Part shown: positions 36,132 to 48,064 of the stretch, one piece after another
How the letters are laid out: the number at the start of each line of letters is the position of its first letter
Numbering within the stretch: position 1 is the first letter of the stretch
Program-made: the position numbers and the translations under genes
The notes under the pieces: generated by a model
Told to the model about the DNA's origin: nothing
What the model saw: the letters and a program-made list of their open reading frames with translations, nothing else
Databases searched by the model: none
NCBI GenBank assembly: GCA_025618425.1
Contig: CM046852.1
Span: 7,338,421-7,402,420, forward strand
Direction of reading: 5' to 3'
DNA length: 64,000 nt
DNA from: Heliocidaris tuberculata
Lineage: Eukaryota > Echinodermata > Echinoidea > Camarodonta > Echinometridae

Positions 36132-36171
<40 letters not shown>

Positions 36172-36635
36172 AAACTTTGTCCATTTTGAATGAGTCAATA
36201 AAAAGACTTACCTTAAACAAGGGTAGATTAAGCCAAGATTGTGTCATCATAGGAAAGGAAAGGAAATATCCTAAATTTTGCTTGCAATAGGCCTTTTCTT
36301 GAGTTTGAATTGACATTAATGTTTTTTTTTTCTATTCAAATGCACAAGATCAATTGAAATAACACAGCAATTGTTTTCAAACTGAAATAACACATGTATA
36401 GTTAGTGTTTTGACCCACATTCGTTGCTTCAGCCCAAACTTGGTACAAGAGGATTTTAACAATACTTTTAGAAATGCCTGCTGCTCAGTCATCCATGGCA
36501 GCATTGTTATGAATAATGTATCATTAGACATAATATAAGTTGCTCTTTATCATAAAATAAATTTCAATCTCATAAAGGTTATGACTTTTTAATTAGAAGC
36601 TACCAAAATTGGGTATACTTTTTTGATACGCGCTG
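35316..36635. mobile_element. non-autonomous Tc1/mariner-type element with long inverted repeats
   Basis: Flanked by TA on both sides (35314-35315, 36636-36637). Ends CAGTGCGTATAAAAAAGTAT and ATACTTTTTTGATACGCGCTG are inverted, and similarity between the arms continues inward for about 90 bp without breaks and patchily to about 250 bp (ATCCATGG and GCATTCGTTG-like blocks). TA duplication and CAGTGCG-type ends fit Tc1/mariner. No transposase remains. A SINE has inserted in the middle. Confidence 0.75.
35918..36166 (+). mobile_element. SINE with 7SL/Alu-like head, copy 2
   Basis: Starts TGGGCGTTGTGGCGTGCGCC, followed by TGTAATCCAGCTAACAGTGG. A B-box-like GGTTCGAGACTGA lies near 35987. The 3' part contains TTTCGGATGGTGACGTTAAA and ends in A-rich sequence plus (CA)n. 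ACAATAA flanks the unit at 35911-35917 and 36167-36173. It shares body and tail type with the copy at 20223-20459, and lies inside the mariner-type element, so it is the younger insertion. Confidence 0.8.
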
Positions 36636-36637
36636 TA

Positions 36638-39600
36638 TAATGCCCAGTTAATTAACACCAAGATATCAAAAAGGAAGATCCTTTAGAAAAAGGTATTTTT
36701 CTATGACATGTTAACAATTAGGCCAATATGTAGGCGTTTGAGGGAGCTGCAGCCCGTGAGGATCTTGAAATCGCTGATATTCGGGCAACCACCACCTCAT
36801 ATTTGGGCAGCGAGGTGCCCGAATTTCCTCGTATTATTGTCGTGATGTGTCCGAATCCGTAATTTCTGTCATTTTCACTATAAAAAGTATCAAAATTCGC
36901 TTGCTCGCAAAAAAATGTGTTACTGGAAAGTTTATATTCAGACAAAAGGCGTCAGTCCCCCCTCCCCCCCCCCCCCCCCCCCCCGTCATCGAAAATTTGC
37001 CCCTACGCCTAGGCCACTAAAAAGTTTAATCTTCGATTTGACGGATAATAATACCTAGATTATCACAACGTCAAAAAATGTTGAACTGAATGTTCACAGA
37101 TAAAAACGAAGAACGACATTGCAATAAATAATTTCAGCTTAACGATTTTAGTAGAAAATTAAAAAAAGAAAAATTAGAAAATCGAACTAGTTGTACCAAA
37201 ATGTGACACGTAAGTGTTTTCTATTTTTCACAATTTTTGTAAAATGTGAGTTGTGCTTTTCAGCGAATACGATTTGCATCAAGTTTTTCGTTAGCATCTT
37301 TAATCTGTAACATAATCTTATTCTGGTGGATCTGTTGCTCTCTAAGCCAGTTTATTTCGAATTTTATTTTCATTCAGGACAACCTTTATCCTACAGAATA
37401 ATATTTACAAAGGATGTGCGATCCAATTTATTTCAAAACGTCCATTATCTGCCATTATAGCATAATGCAACGTTACCATGGTTACGTCGTGCTCGCTATA
37501 TATCGTTCCTTCCTAATTCTTTCCGGCTCCGCATAATTAGCATGATTAGACTTGACATTAAATCACGGCTTAATGACAAAGATGCATCTGTGTTAGTTAG
37601 GTACACAGACGGCTCCTCATGGGAAATAGTGTTCACTTTTTTTTCAACATGGATTCCTATGTAAAATTAAGTGCTGCAAAAGATGCCATCGACTGATTTT
37701 TGATAAAAAGTGCCCAAAGTGCCCAAATGTTATGTTTTAGTGGCCCGCCATTGTTTTTATGCATTTTATAGCCATCCTTGGGGCTAGAAACGTTCGTTTG
37801 GTGTTGAAAATACACTATAAAGTGTAAAATGAAATATTGTAATGGTTGAGACTCATCAATGACCACAGGGGCCTGGCATTTGTTCCAAAAAGGGCCCAAA
37901 GGACCAACTTCTCACTATAAAGAGTGAAAAGAGTGGTTTAAATGCTTTTCTCGAGGTAATTAAAGCTCAGTATTATTTTGATATCAAAATACGATGATAC
38001 ATTGTGGGTATGACAATATGGTGGCAAAATATATGTCAGGTGCCCATATTCTGATTTTAGAGGGTCAAATGTACCATAAGTGATTACAGAACATTAAACT
38101 ATAGTGGCATGACATATTTTCTTTCTAAAGATATTTGAAAATGTGTTCTACAAATAGTATTTATCAAATCAATCAAGATTACATCATTTTTGGGGGCACC
38201 TGAAAGGACATGAGAGCCCTGAATCTGTTCATTACGGTCCAATTGAAAATGCATTAAAAATCATACATTTCACTGACTAAAATATCAAAACATAATGTAC
38301 ACGATGTGCCGAATTTATTGGTGATAGTCATGTATAATAAATATTCGCGGCGGGCACCTACAGCTTCCATTAAAAAGGTTTTCAGGCCCACTTTTGTAAA
38401 TAAGGGCCCATCAAAGGGACCATATAGTCTTGCTCAAATAATGCAGTGAGCTTTCATAACATTGTTCTCTAATGTGATCTTAGTACAAAGAAGTATTGCA
38501 CAGCACCATAGTTCGAAATTCCAGCATTCCAGGGGAGCGTTTCATCAAGCGTTTTGTCAGTGATTTTTAGCGACAACTGTTTATATAAGCTACTGAAATC
38601 CTTGCATCTGATTGGCTGAGAGCAAATTTGTCAGTAAAAATCACTGACAAAACGTTTGATGAAACGCTCCCCAGGAGAATATTTGAGTGCTAAAATCAAA
38701 GTTTGGAAACACCTTTATCTGACAGGATTTGTTAAACAGTCCAATACGTAGCTTTTTGTGTGCTCCCATAAAGAAAAAGGGCTAAGGATTTACGTTAATT
38801 CAAAGTTGTTAACTTTCTATTTACAGCCAGGATTTTTAGGGGGAGGAGCGGTCGGACTGCGCACGCAGTCCGTGTGCGGGGGGGGGGGGGGGCGGGGGGC
38901 ATGGGGCGGGGGAAGGGAGGGTGCGGGACGGGGTTGTTCCCTCTCCCGAGCGGAGCGCGGAAGCTTTGGCATCTGTTCAAATCGAGGGGTGAAAATTTCC
39001 ACTTGTCGATACATATCATTGCAGACATTGCTGCTTTGATACCCTGTTAAACTAGCTTTGATATTGGTTTAATAAGTAGGCCTACTGCTGAATCTCAGTC
39101 ATAAGAAGCGTTTTCACACTCATACAAATAAGAATGGATAAATAACACTAGAAAAATCTACACAAGCCATACGTATATATCAAAATTATAGTGCAAATAA
39201 GCAATTTGAAAAGTTTATAAATACTGATATGGTAGAAAGCTAGTTGCGTCATCATTTTCTCCAATTTTATTACATTCTTTTCAGAAAAAATAGATATTAC
39301 TCTCACTTAAAAAAGAATAATACTTTTAAGTAAGTTCATATGAAGACAATTCATTTCACCAAACACTATGTGGCTATGTGCGGAGAATTCTTGTAATGGC
39401 CGAAGGGGGGGGGGGGGGGGGGGAGGGGGAGGGCGAAGCTAGCCTTTGCCATTGGTTGCTGTACAAAATTCAAAATTTACGGGGGGACACGTCCCCCGCT
39501 CCCCCCGTCCCCCCGTGATCGCCGATAATGTGTGTGGCCATAATGGAGCGACGTATCCAGGCCTTGCCTTTAAGTGCCGGGGTGGGGGGACCTACGAGTA

Positions 39601-40369
39601 AATGGTAATCCATGTATTTCAGTAAGAAAACCCTTTCTCCGGGCTCTAATTTAAGCGAGAAGACGGACAGACGTTCCATGACACTTTTTAATTTGTGAAA
39701 AAATTACTGTGTTCTTACTTTGCTATATTTTCACAAATACTAGCAACAGCAGCATGAATTGAATCGATATCATTTTCTCCCAGGCTCAGTGGAATGCCGT
39801 ACGTAGTGTGTCTCCTACTCCGAAACCTCCTTCCTTTGAAAGCCAATTATATAGCGACTCTTGACGTGAGCATCCTTGAAAATGATTTTAAAATGGGGGT
39901 CATTTACAATTCGATCTTCCTTTGTTAATGCGTTGAATAGAGAGGTTGGTTGCCATGACTGCGTAATAATGTGAGCGTTTCCCGCAAAATCCAGAACGGT
40001 CGCCTGCCTCATACATTTTCAGATTAGGCCTAAATATTATGGTAACCTTAAAGTAACCAAGAGCAGAACAGCTCTAGGAAAACAGTCTATTTCATATTCA
40101 GGGCCTGTTACTTGGATTCAAATTGTCAACAGATTTTGAATTTTTAACCCGTTAACTACTGATTCCTCTCATCCCCATAGGCATTATACAGGGGCCACCG
40201 TCCCGGGAATTACCCCCCCCCCCCCTCCTTTCCTTCGAAATACGCTAGTGATGATTGTTGTATTTGTTTAGCAAAGAGAAGCAATTTGTTTTGTCATTGT
40301 TTTGAATGGTTGAACATTACCCCCTCTTTGAAGAGGTAATCGCTTAGCGCTAAGCAAGCAATAATCCAA
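36638..40369. other. repeat-rich intergenic region, no gene
   Basis: Contains several G and C homopolymers (36960-36984, 38879-38892, 39406-39423) and a GC-rich patch at 38840-38970. A fragment near 39478-39530 resembles the terminal part of the 15079 hAT element. A MITE at 38532-38672 is listed separately. Open frames here are short and unrecognised. Confidence 0.45.
38532..38672 (+). mobile_element. 141-bp palindromic MITE, copy 1
   Basis: GGGGAGCGTTTCATCAAGCG at the left and its near-complement at the right form arms of about 37 bp (through TTTTGTCAGTGATTTTTA). The centre contains GCATCTGATTGGCTGAGAGC. The copy at 44510-44647 is in the opposite orientation. The duplication length is unclear. 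Confidence 0.8.
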
Positions 40370-40681
40370 CAAGTGGCGTAGCTACAGGGGAACACGGGGC
40401 ACGTGCCCCCCCCCCCCCATGTAATAGCTAAATAGAAGGAGAGAGAGAGAAAAGAGAGAGAAGGAATGACACTGTTGGAAAGGGAACGTGGAAAAAAAAA
40501 GATGACATGACCCATGTCACAGCCTCTCCTAAGCAAAAGCCTTTTTAAATTGCATTTCACCTGCTAAGTAAGAACGCCGGTGCCCCCTCTCTCTCTCTCT
40601 CTCTTTTTTTTTCTCTCTCTCTCTCTCGCTCTCTAATAATGCCGGTGCCCCCTCAATATCTGAACCCCCTCTACGCCACTG
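40370..40681. mobile_element. hAT-like MITE with CT repeats inside
   Basis: Left end CAAGTGGCGTAGCTACAGGGG-like and right end CTACGCCACTG are inverted with one inserted base. The flanks share only ATCC, so the 8-bp duplication has decayed. The GCCGGTGCCCCCTC block occurs twice around a CT microsatellite. Confidence 0.6.
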
Positions 40682-40926
40682 ATCCTCAGAAACATTCAAA
40701 CGATCATAGATCAATGTACTTTACACCAGCATATCAGTGAACAACGAACTGTAGACGTTTGTCATTGCCCGTGACAACAAATTAAACAGAACAAAATAAA
40801 CATTGAAAATATTCAAGACTGTCGAACTGCACGGGAGGTAAGGATTACTCATTCAGTCACTCTGTCGTCTGCTCTCATCGCGATCCCTTGTACAATACCG
40901 AAACGCCTGGGGTATGCCAAAGTGAA

Positions 40927-43570
40927 ATGGCAGACGACTTCAGTTCTCTACTGACGATCGAAGTGATAGATCATGGCGAGCAGGATAGACGACACGACGG
41001 GCCACGTTGCTCTGTCTGTCTTCAATCCTGTTCGGCTGTGTCAGCTAGCCTCCCTCGGTGTGGACACGATGTCTGCCAAAGCTGTCTCATCTTGGTGAAA
41101 AGCCACGATAGCGCTGTCTTCTGTGTCACCTGCCAGATTCGAAGTGTGTCCCCAAACCCTGATCAAAGCGAAACCTCCTCCGAGTCATGGAGATACTGGT
41201 CGCCCACGCTTTCTTCCTCGTCATCATCATCGATGTCGAGCGAGAAGCATGATATCGTCAAGACTCAGCTAAATAAGCTCCATCATCTCGATGATGCCGT
41301 CTACAAGCCCCTTGGAAAGCACTTCGAAAGAGTCCTTCTCATACTCAAGAAAGGTTATGATAAGAAAGTTCAGTTGGTCGAAACGCGCTTTGAAGAAATT
41401 GTCGACGCCTTGGACAAGAGGAAGAAGAAAATCATCAAGTCGTTAAAGCAAAATACGAAAGCTAACAAGGCACTGGTAGAGAGTAAAAAGAAGGCGATGG
41501 AGAAAGAACGGGCACAGCTGAAAGAGTGCAAGAGGAGACACCAGGATAAACTGCTGGAGAAGAGGAGTGGGAAGGGTTCTGATATCATGATAAACTCGTT
41601 TTTGGCCGAGGTTGATGACATCCAGAGGAAGGCACGAAAAATGAGCACCGAAAATTCGATCACGGAGCTTGATGACCGTGAGGTTATCATCGATGCAGAC
41701 GTAGAGGGCTCAATCAAGGATGATGTCGAGAAACTTGTGACATTGCGTGAGACTACTCAGCTTCTCAAGTCTCGGGTCGGAACACCAACATCCTCTTTAG
41801 ATTTTCCGTTTGGAGACTCCTCAAGTTCGTCTTCAAGCTTCAGTAGTGATGAGGGTAGACAGCACACAAGCCAACCTCAGAGAGGAAGGCCAGTGTCACT
41901 CCGCGTTCCAGCACAACCTCGCAGAACACAAAGTCTCTCCCCGAATCCTCCTGGCTTCTCGAGGTTACCAGTGACCCCTCGGGACGTGCGCTCGGTAGCA
42001 GACGGTTGCGAGATCCGTGAACTTCAAACAGCTCATTTTCTTCCAGACATCGCACAACCACCATCACCAACATTAGCATCAGCTAGTCAACGTCCAGAAA
42101 GTGGCCGGCGTCGTCAACCAGTCCCACCAGACGAAAATGATACTTCGAGAGAGCATTCTCTCTGTGATCATCCAGGCTGCCGCTCCAAGCCTTCTGACAA
42201 AACTCTTCTTAAAAAGCGAGATGGTTCGACCAGAAGGACCTTACCTAATATTTCACTTATCCGCCAAGTCGAAAGAGCATCTCAGCCCAACAGAATCAAA
42301 TACCAAACTCTGATTCCCGAAGATGTTAAACTTGAGCGGCCTTGCGGAGTCTGTTGCTTTAGTAACGGTATCGATGAGAAGGGCGTGGTCGCTGTAGCGG
42401 ACTGCGGTCAAGGACGGATCGTGAACGTGGGTTCAGACGGGCGGGTGACAGGTGTCACCACGGTGTGGGAGGATGATGGAGAATCGGTGAAGGCACACGG
42501 GGTGTTTGATATCGCACAGATGGATGAAGGGTGTGTCATCGTCTCAGACTCACATCAGAAGGAGGTACAATTTAGCTGCTTTTCTGTAGGCCTACCCCTT
42601 TTCAGTCCATTATCAATTTTCCTATTCATCCTTCCCCTGATATCTTATATTAGCTGATCTGTTAGTCCCCGATCCACATTCTTTTGAAACCCAAGTGGCA
42701 TACATTGAGTACACAATCAAAAAAGTTTGCCCCTTTTTTGTTTACTTTTAAGGCACTGTGTCCCCTCTTTTACAAAATCCTGGATCCGTCCCTGGTCAAT
42801 GATTTAGGTAAGAGTGCTTTAAAATACGAATACGAATACGAAATACCATTTTCATAATTGTAATAACTACATGCGTTAATAATGCTGTTGTAATATTACT
42901 GTTTGTTTGTTTCTTTATTTTTCTTTTCATTCAGCTTATCTTGTTTGACCATGGCAGGCGACTCCATTCATTAGGCCTTCCCGCCCAAACTGACCCCCGT
43001 GGTGTGACGTCACAAGGTCATCGTATCTTCATCTGCGACCAAGGCAACCACTGCGTACAGATGTTGGATCTTCGTAAGAAAAATTACAGCAAACCCCAAA
43101 CCACCTCGATCGCTCTCGGCAAGCCGAACGAACATCTTATGGTATGTCCGTACTTCGCATCCGTCGACCGTGTGGGCGAACGTATCCTCGTAAGCGACTA
43201 TGGCAACGGGGCGCTTATTCTCGCGCGCACTGACAACGCGCAACCACCCCTCCTCGTCAAACTCGAGGATACGTCCCAAAATGGCCGACCATGTACAGCA
43301 ACCACCATAGAGATCAGGCCGACGGGCGTCGCCTGGCTGCCGGACGGACGCGGAGCCGTGGTCGCTGACCAGATCGGACATCGACTCCTGGTTGTCAACG
43401 AGGAGCTGAAGGTTGTGGGTAGTTTTGGACGCCAGGGGAGTGGGGAGGGAGAGTTTCTCTTTCCCCATGGTGTCACATTCGTATCTGACTTCACTCTGAG
43501 TGTGTGTGATATGAACAATGCACGAGTGCAGTTCGTCAAATTGCAGTCATTATTTGCAAACATCAATTAA
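40927..43570 (+). CDS. RING, coiled-coil and NHL-repeat protein (probable E3 ubiquitin ligase)
   Basis: Two exons, 40927-42564 and 42935-43570, joined in phase 0 (donor GAG|GTACAA, acceptor TTCATTCAG|CTT), encode 757 residues. A RING finger occupies about residues 28-69 with the C3HC4 pattern C28-x2-C31, C45-x-H47-x2-C50-x2-C53, C66-x2-C69. A serine-rich linker follows, then a long charged coiled coil (about 105-260, with KKKIIKSLKQNTKANKALV), then a disordered Ser/Pro-rich stretch (300-450). From about 468 to the end are NHL-type beta-propeller repeats (RPCGVCCFSNG, RIFICDQGNHCVQMLD, GVAWLPDGRGAVVADQIGHRL, GSFGRQGSGEGEFLFPHGV). This is a TRIM2/3/32/71-like layout, but no B-box is visible between RING and coiled coil. 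It probably ubiquitinates targets bound by the propeller. The first ATG in the open frame is at 40927. Confidence 0.88.
42565..42934. other. intron of the RING/NHL gene
   Basis: GT-AG intron of 370 bp that interrupts the propeller region. It contains one GGATCCGTCCCTGG motif that looks like an isolated hAT end. Reading through the donor gives a hydrophobic, frameless tail that ends at 42657. Confidence 0.75.
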
Positions 43571-43609
43571 ATTGTAGCCTAAATTTATTGAATATTTAAC
43601 ATTTCCTAG

Positions 43610-43615
43610 AATAAA
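43610..43615 (+). terminator. polyadenylation signal AATAAA
   Basis: AATAAA lies 39 bp downstream of the TAA stop of the RING/NHL gene, a usual distance for a compact 3' UTR. Confidence 0.6.
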
Positions 43616-44509
43616 CGATGCGAAAAAGTTCGAAAGTCCGTCATATTCCGAAGTTTATCATTTTTTACAGAGGAAATTGTGTGATTAAAGTCATCATGTA
43701 AAGTCTCACAATAATTCGTTAATCCAGAAAAATCATAGAATATCGTAAGCATGAGGAATGTGGCGATCTTTCTTTTTACCACGCGGAAAAGGTGATAAAT
43801 ATTTTTTTTTCAATCTTATGTATGAGTTATTACCTGTGTATTACGTCATAAATATATTGCTTATAAACATAATGTGCCTTATAGAGATTGATATTTGGTA
43901 TATTTATTATGAAACTTCATTGGCATTGTTCATAATATTTTGTTTTACAATATAAAGCATAAAAAGGACATTAACAATGTCCTATTATTTAAAAAAAAAT
44001 TATTATCATTATCATATTATTATTATTATTATTAGTTTAAAAAATATGCTCTCTTGCGACAGGCAATTATGAATGAGTATTTTTACGGTGGTGAGTTTTT
44101 GTTTATGTCTACATGTTCATAGTTTTGAATTTAATTATATATGCATTTCTACCACCAGCTTATGAGAAGAACCTTACACAGAAACTTGTTTTCTTTAGGT
44201 AATCCGCGGTCATTAGCTGGTGGTTTTTCTTTCTTTTTTCTTTTCCTCTTCTTCTGTTATTGTAATTCTTATTTTGTATTCTCTGCTATTGTTATACTGT
44301 ATTCCTGGAAAAAGCAGTAGAATAACACTAAATAAAAAAAAATAATCATGTGAAAATAAACACGTGAACAATTTGTGTTGACACTGCTTCAACAAGATAC
44401 GAAATATACTGAGACTAAAATTGCTTCAACAAGAGATTGTGACATGTGAATGATGAGCCTATACGCTGTCACTTTCTGGCCCTAGAACCGAGGGAGAAAT
44501 GAATGCCCA
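43616..44509. other. intergenic, no gene seen
   Basis: AT-rich, with a short (ATT)n at 44013-44033. No coding sequence or RNA gene is recognised. Confidence 0.5.
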
Positions 44510-44647
44510 GGGGAGCGTTTCATCAAGCGTTTTGTCAGTGATTTTTACTGACAAATTTGCTCTCAGCCAATCAGATGCAAGGATTTCAGTAGCTTATAAC
44601 AGTTGTCGGTAAAAATCACTGTCAAAGCACTTGATGAAACGCTCCCC
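44510..44647 (-). mobile_element. palindromic MITE, copy 2
   Basis: Inverted copy of 38532-38672, 138 bp, with the same GGGGAGCGTTTCATCAAGCG end and central GCTCTCAGCCAATCAGATGC. Confidence 0.8.
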
Positions 44648-44657
44648 AGTTATACCC

Positions 44658-45177
44658 CAGTCACACTGGATCAACTCCACACCGATTTCAAACCGACCGA
44701 TTCGTTGGCCATTCAGGCCGGAATTCACAAAGGTGGTTTCAATTCAGACCATAGTTTATGCAGATTTCGTGGTATAAATACGCTTGATTTAGCGCGTACA
44801 CTTAAAAAGATCCAATAATGAACGCGCGTTGGTCGCGCGTGGTTGGCGAAAACGCTAAATTTACGCTTGTTGCCATGGTTCAGACCATGGTTTATTCAAA
44901 TTAATTTAAATAAATCATGGTCTGAATTTACATAAACCATGGTCTGAACCATGGCAACTAGCGTAAATTTTTTTCGCTTTTGCCAACCACGAGCGACCAA
45001 CGCGCCTTCATTATTGGATCTTTTTAAGTGTACGCGCTAAATCAAGCGTATTTATACCACGAAATCTGCATAAACCATGGTCTGAATTGAAACCACCTTT
45101 GTGAATTCCGGCCTCGGAGTAATGGATTTTTTTGTTCGGTCGGTTGTCGGTCTAGGTCGGTCTTCTTGGTGTGACTG
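44658..45177. mobile_element. outer MITE with CAGTCACAC ends
   Basis: CAGTCACAC at 44658-44666 pairs with GTGTGACTG at 45169-45177, and the flanking ACCGACCGATTCG / TTCGGTCGGT blocks extend the inverted arms. Its centre is filled by the large palindrome at 44716-45113. Confidence 0.6.
44716..45113. mobile_element. ~400-bp near-perfect palindrome (MITE)
   Basis: GGCCGGAATTCACAAAGG at the left pairs with its complement at the right, and the arms match almost throughout to the centre near 44914. ACCATGGTCTGAA and its complement recur. A shorter relative lies at 47938-48064. Confidence 0.85.
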
Positions 45178-45975
45178 ATATACTAGGTTGTTGTTGTTTT
45201 TTTCTGGTAGTATTTAACAAAGTTTTCTCTGTATTATATGACTCCAGAGATATCAAGTATTAATTGTTGTTTATGTATACATATTTTTTTTAAAAGATTT
45301 ATATTGTCTGCCATGTTGGTGTTTTGCATTTTAAGATTATTTCTTTCTTGAAAATGTTCTTTGGATTTCGCCTTGGACGTGGACCCCTTTTCATTTGGTA
45401 TATGGTTCACAGGGTCCGTATGTAAAATAAAATGATATAGATTGTCATGCAAATCCAGACTCATGACACACATTCATCATTACTGTAATATTTTTGTTTG
45501 TATCAAAATCTTTACTGACTGTCATTGCAATCTGACTATTATCAATTTGTTCTCTGTATTTTACTATCCACGAGGATATATGCATATCTCTTTACCAGTC
45601 TATATCTTCCTTTCTTCTTATCTATATTTCTCCCGTATTATGTTTCTCTTTCACATGTAATATCTCTGTTATCCCTCTCACTCTCTTCCTCCTCACTGTA
45701 TTTCTCCCTTATTCTGTTATTTAGTATGATATATGTTTTTTTTTTTAATAATATATTTGAAATGTACATGTTTTATTATTTTACAACCTATAGTTTTATC
45801 GATATACTGTATTGTTATAATGGCTTTTCTATTCCATTTTGTATGTCTTATAGTTTCTGCGATTTATATTGATATAGTATTTTGATTATTGTAAACATGT
45901 GCAGTTCAGTCTCTGTACTGCTATACATGTTTTTGATAAACCGTTTATTGAATTGAATTGAATTGAACTGAATTT
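45178..45975 (+). mobile_element. probable LINE 3' fragment with (AATTG)n tail
   Basis: AT-rich non-coding DNA that ends near 45945-45972 in TTTATTGAATTGAATTGAA, a pentanucleotide tail of the kind found at LINE 3' ends. The left boundary is not clear. Confidence 0.4.
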
Positions 45976-46767
45976 CATGGGGGATATAATTATGATTATA
46001 ATCATCGAAATTTTGACTTTATTATCGCAAATAATTTTTGTATATAGATCCAGTAAAGCAATCCTATCACAGTATAATTCCACTGTAGAATTTATTTTGG
46101 GAATATTTATTTCTATATTCATGTTGTTTGTTTATCTCTAGAAATTAGGCATAAATTATTATAGCTTTGTAAAGTTATTACTTCATCTGTACGTAACAAT
46201 TTTCTTTTGGATTTTTTTTTAAATTTAAATGCACGAAGTTGGCAAAACATATTATCCTTTGATCATGTTGATATAATGTATAATGTTGGAAAGACACGTA
46301 AATAAGATATAATTTCTTTGTTGCCATGGAGCATAGCCTCATATTATTGAGTATCAAAGTATATACCTATTGCCAATTACTCCATTGTGTAATTGCGATA
46401 TCATTGACAGATAGGAATAGTGGTGTCAAAGGTTTCGATTGCTGTTTTTTTTTTAATTTTCTGAAGTGGCTATGTTGAAATAGAAACTAATAACATGATG
46501 ATAGAAACCAAAAATTGCATCTTATCTACGGATTCCTGAAGCAATTGCCTTATAAGGAAGCAACACTCCATGAGACATGACACTGTATTTACATAGATTT
46601 TTATATTACATATCTATGCAATCAATCAATATTTGCTTATATTGTAATATTTGTTAAGTTTTGTTCTTACCCATTGTGGAAAATGACGCATCGATTTGCT
46701 CTCTCTCTCTCTCTCTCTCTCTTTCTTTCTCTCTCTCTCTCTCTCTATCTCTCTCTTTCTTTCTTTC

Positions 46768-46799
<32 letters not shown>

Positions 46800-47713
46800 C
46801 CCCCCCCCCTCCTTTCCCACCATTCTCTACCAATTATTTTCGTATTGTGTAATAGGAAATATTCTTATTCAAGAAGGGGTGGGAATATGAGAGGACGGGG
46901 GAATGAGTGAGCGAGGGAGGAAGGGATTGAGAGGGAGGGAGGGAGGGAGGGAGGGAGAGAGAGAGAGAGGGAGAGGGAGAGAGAGAGAGAGAGACCCCAT
47001 TCACAATGACGTATTCGCATATCATTTGAGATTAAGTCCAGGGCCTTGTATTACATTCCCCTCGTTGCCGGATCTTTCAGATCAAACAAATTAATCACAA
47101 ACTTATACCCAGAGGAGGTCGTTGAGAACTCAATAAAATAATTGTTCGCCTTGCATCTATGTACACAGGGTTCAACTTTATCAGTAATATCTAATATATA
47201 CACGTATATATACATGTATGTATATATATCTTCCATTCATTCTCTTCCTCATTTCTTCCTATATTACTCTCTCACTCTCTCTCTCTCTCTCTCTTCTCTT
47301 GTGCACCTTTACGCTTATTTTTCTGTATAATGGCAGTTTTTGTAAACATGAATATGCGTCAAATTGTATATCAAATTGTATTTTACTCTGTATTTTTATA
47401 TATATGCATATTCCAAAAAAAATCAACTCTCGAACTGCGATATGGATTTTTAATAAATACCTTTACAATTCAATTCAATGTAATGATAAAAAATGATTTT
47501 ACAAGAAATAGTTCCTTATTTTGCAGAATGTTGCCAAAATGTAGCCCCTCCTCTCACTCCCCCCCCCCCCTTTCTTTCTCTCTCTCTCTCTCTCTCTCCC
47601 TCTCTATCTCTTCATCACTCCCTTTCACATGTGGAGAGGAGAGAGAGAGAGGAGAGATCTAAGACAGGGGTAAGCTAGGATGGAGAGAGATGGAACAGCA
47701 TACTGAGACATTA
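45976..47713. other. simple-repeat-rich intergenic DNA
   Basis: CT tracts at about 46700-46800, 47271-47297 and 47575-47610; GA tracts at 46930-46995 and 47637-47655; a C tract at 46800-46809. No gene is recognised. Frames over these tracts are artefacts. Confidence 0.6.
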
Positions 47714-47733
47714 AGGCCCCAATTCAATGACAC

Positions 47734-47931
47734 GACATTTGCTCCTGCGACGTTTGCTCCTCTGTCCATATCTCGAAAGGTCAAAGGTTAAGGTCAAGGT
47801 CATGATTTGGTTTTTTGATCAGGACAATGTGAAGATTGGGAATAGGGTTAGGGTTAGGGTTAGGATTAGGTTTAGGTTTAGGATTAACATGGCAAAGTTA
47901 GACCGGAGCAATTGCCGCAGGAGCAAATGTC
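47734..47931. mobile_element. MITE with interstitial telomere-like repeats
   Basis: GACATTTGCTCCTGC at the left pairs with GCAGGAGCAAATGTC at the right. A second block, GTTTGCTCC / GGAGCAATTG, extends the arms. At 47843-47885 the centre holds TAGGGTTAGGGTTAGGGTTA and degenerate continuations. It appears inserted in a GGCCC-AATTCA element, since CCCCAATTCA and CCCCGAATTCA lie on its two sides. Confidence 0.7.
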
Positions 47932-47937
47932 ATGGAA

Positions 47938-48064
47938 CCCCGAATTCACAAAGGAGGTTTAAACCATGGGTAAGTTTTAAACCTCCGTAAGCGTACTAAA
48001 ATAAGCGTAAATAAGCGTAAATAATATATGATATTAAACCATGGTTTAAACCAAATTCGGGCCT
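47938..48064. mobile_element. small relative of the 44716 palindrome
   Basis: Starts CCCGAATTCACAAAGGAGGT and ends CCAAATTCGGGCC, with TTTAAACCATGG inside. The piece GGCCCCAATTCA at 47715-47726 is probably its separated left end. Confidence 0.6.

Noticed and set aside
44603..44818. 71-residue plus-strand open frame
   Set aside because: It spans the junction of two MITEs and starts at a non-conserved codon.
47843..47885. TTAGGG repeats as evidence of a telomere
   Set aside because: The run is short, degenerate and enclosed by inverted repeats of a MITE; genes continue on both sides.
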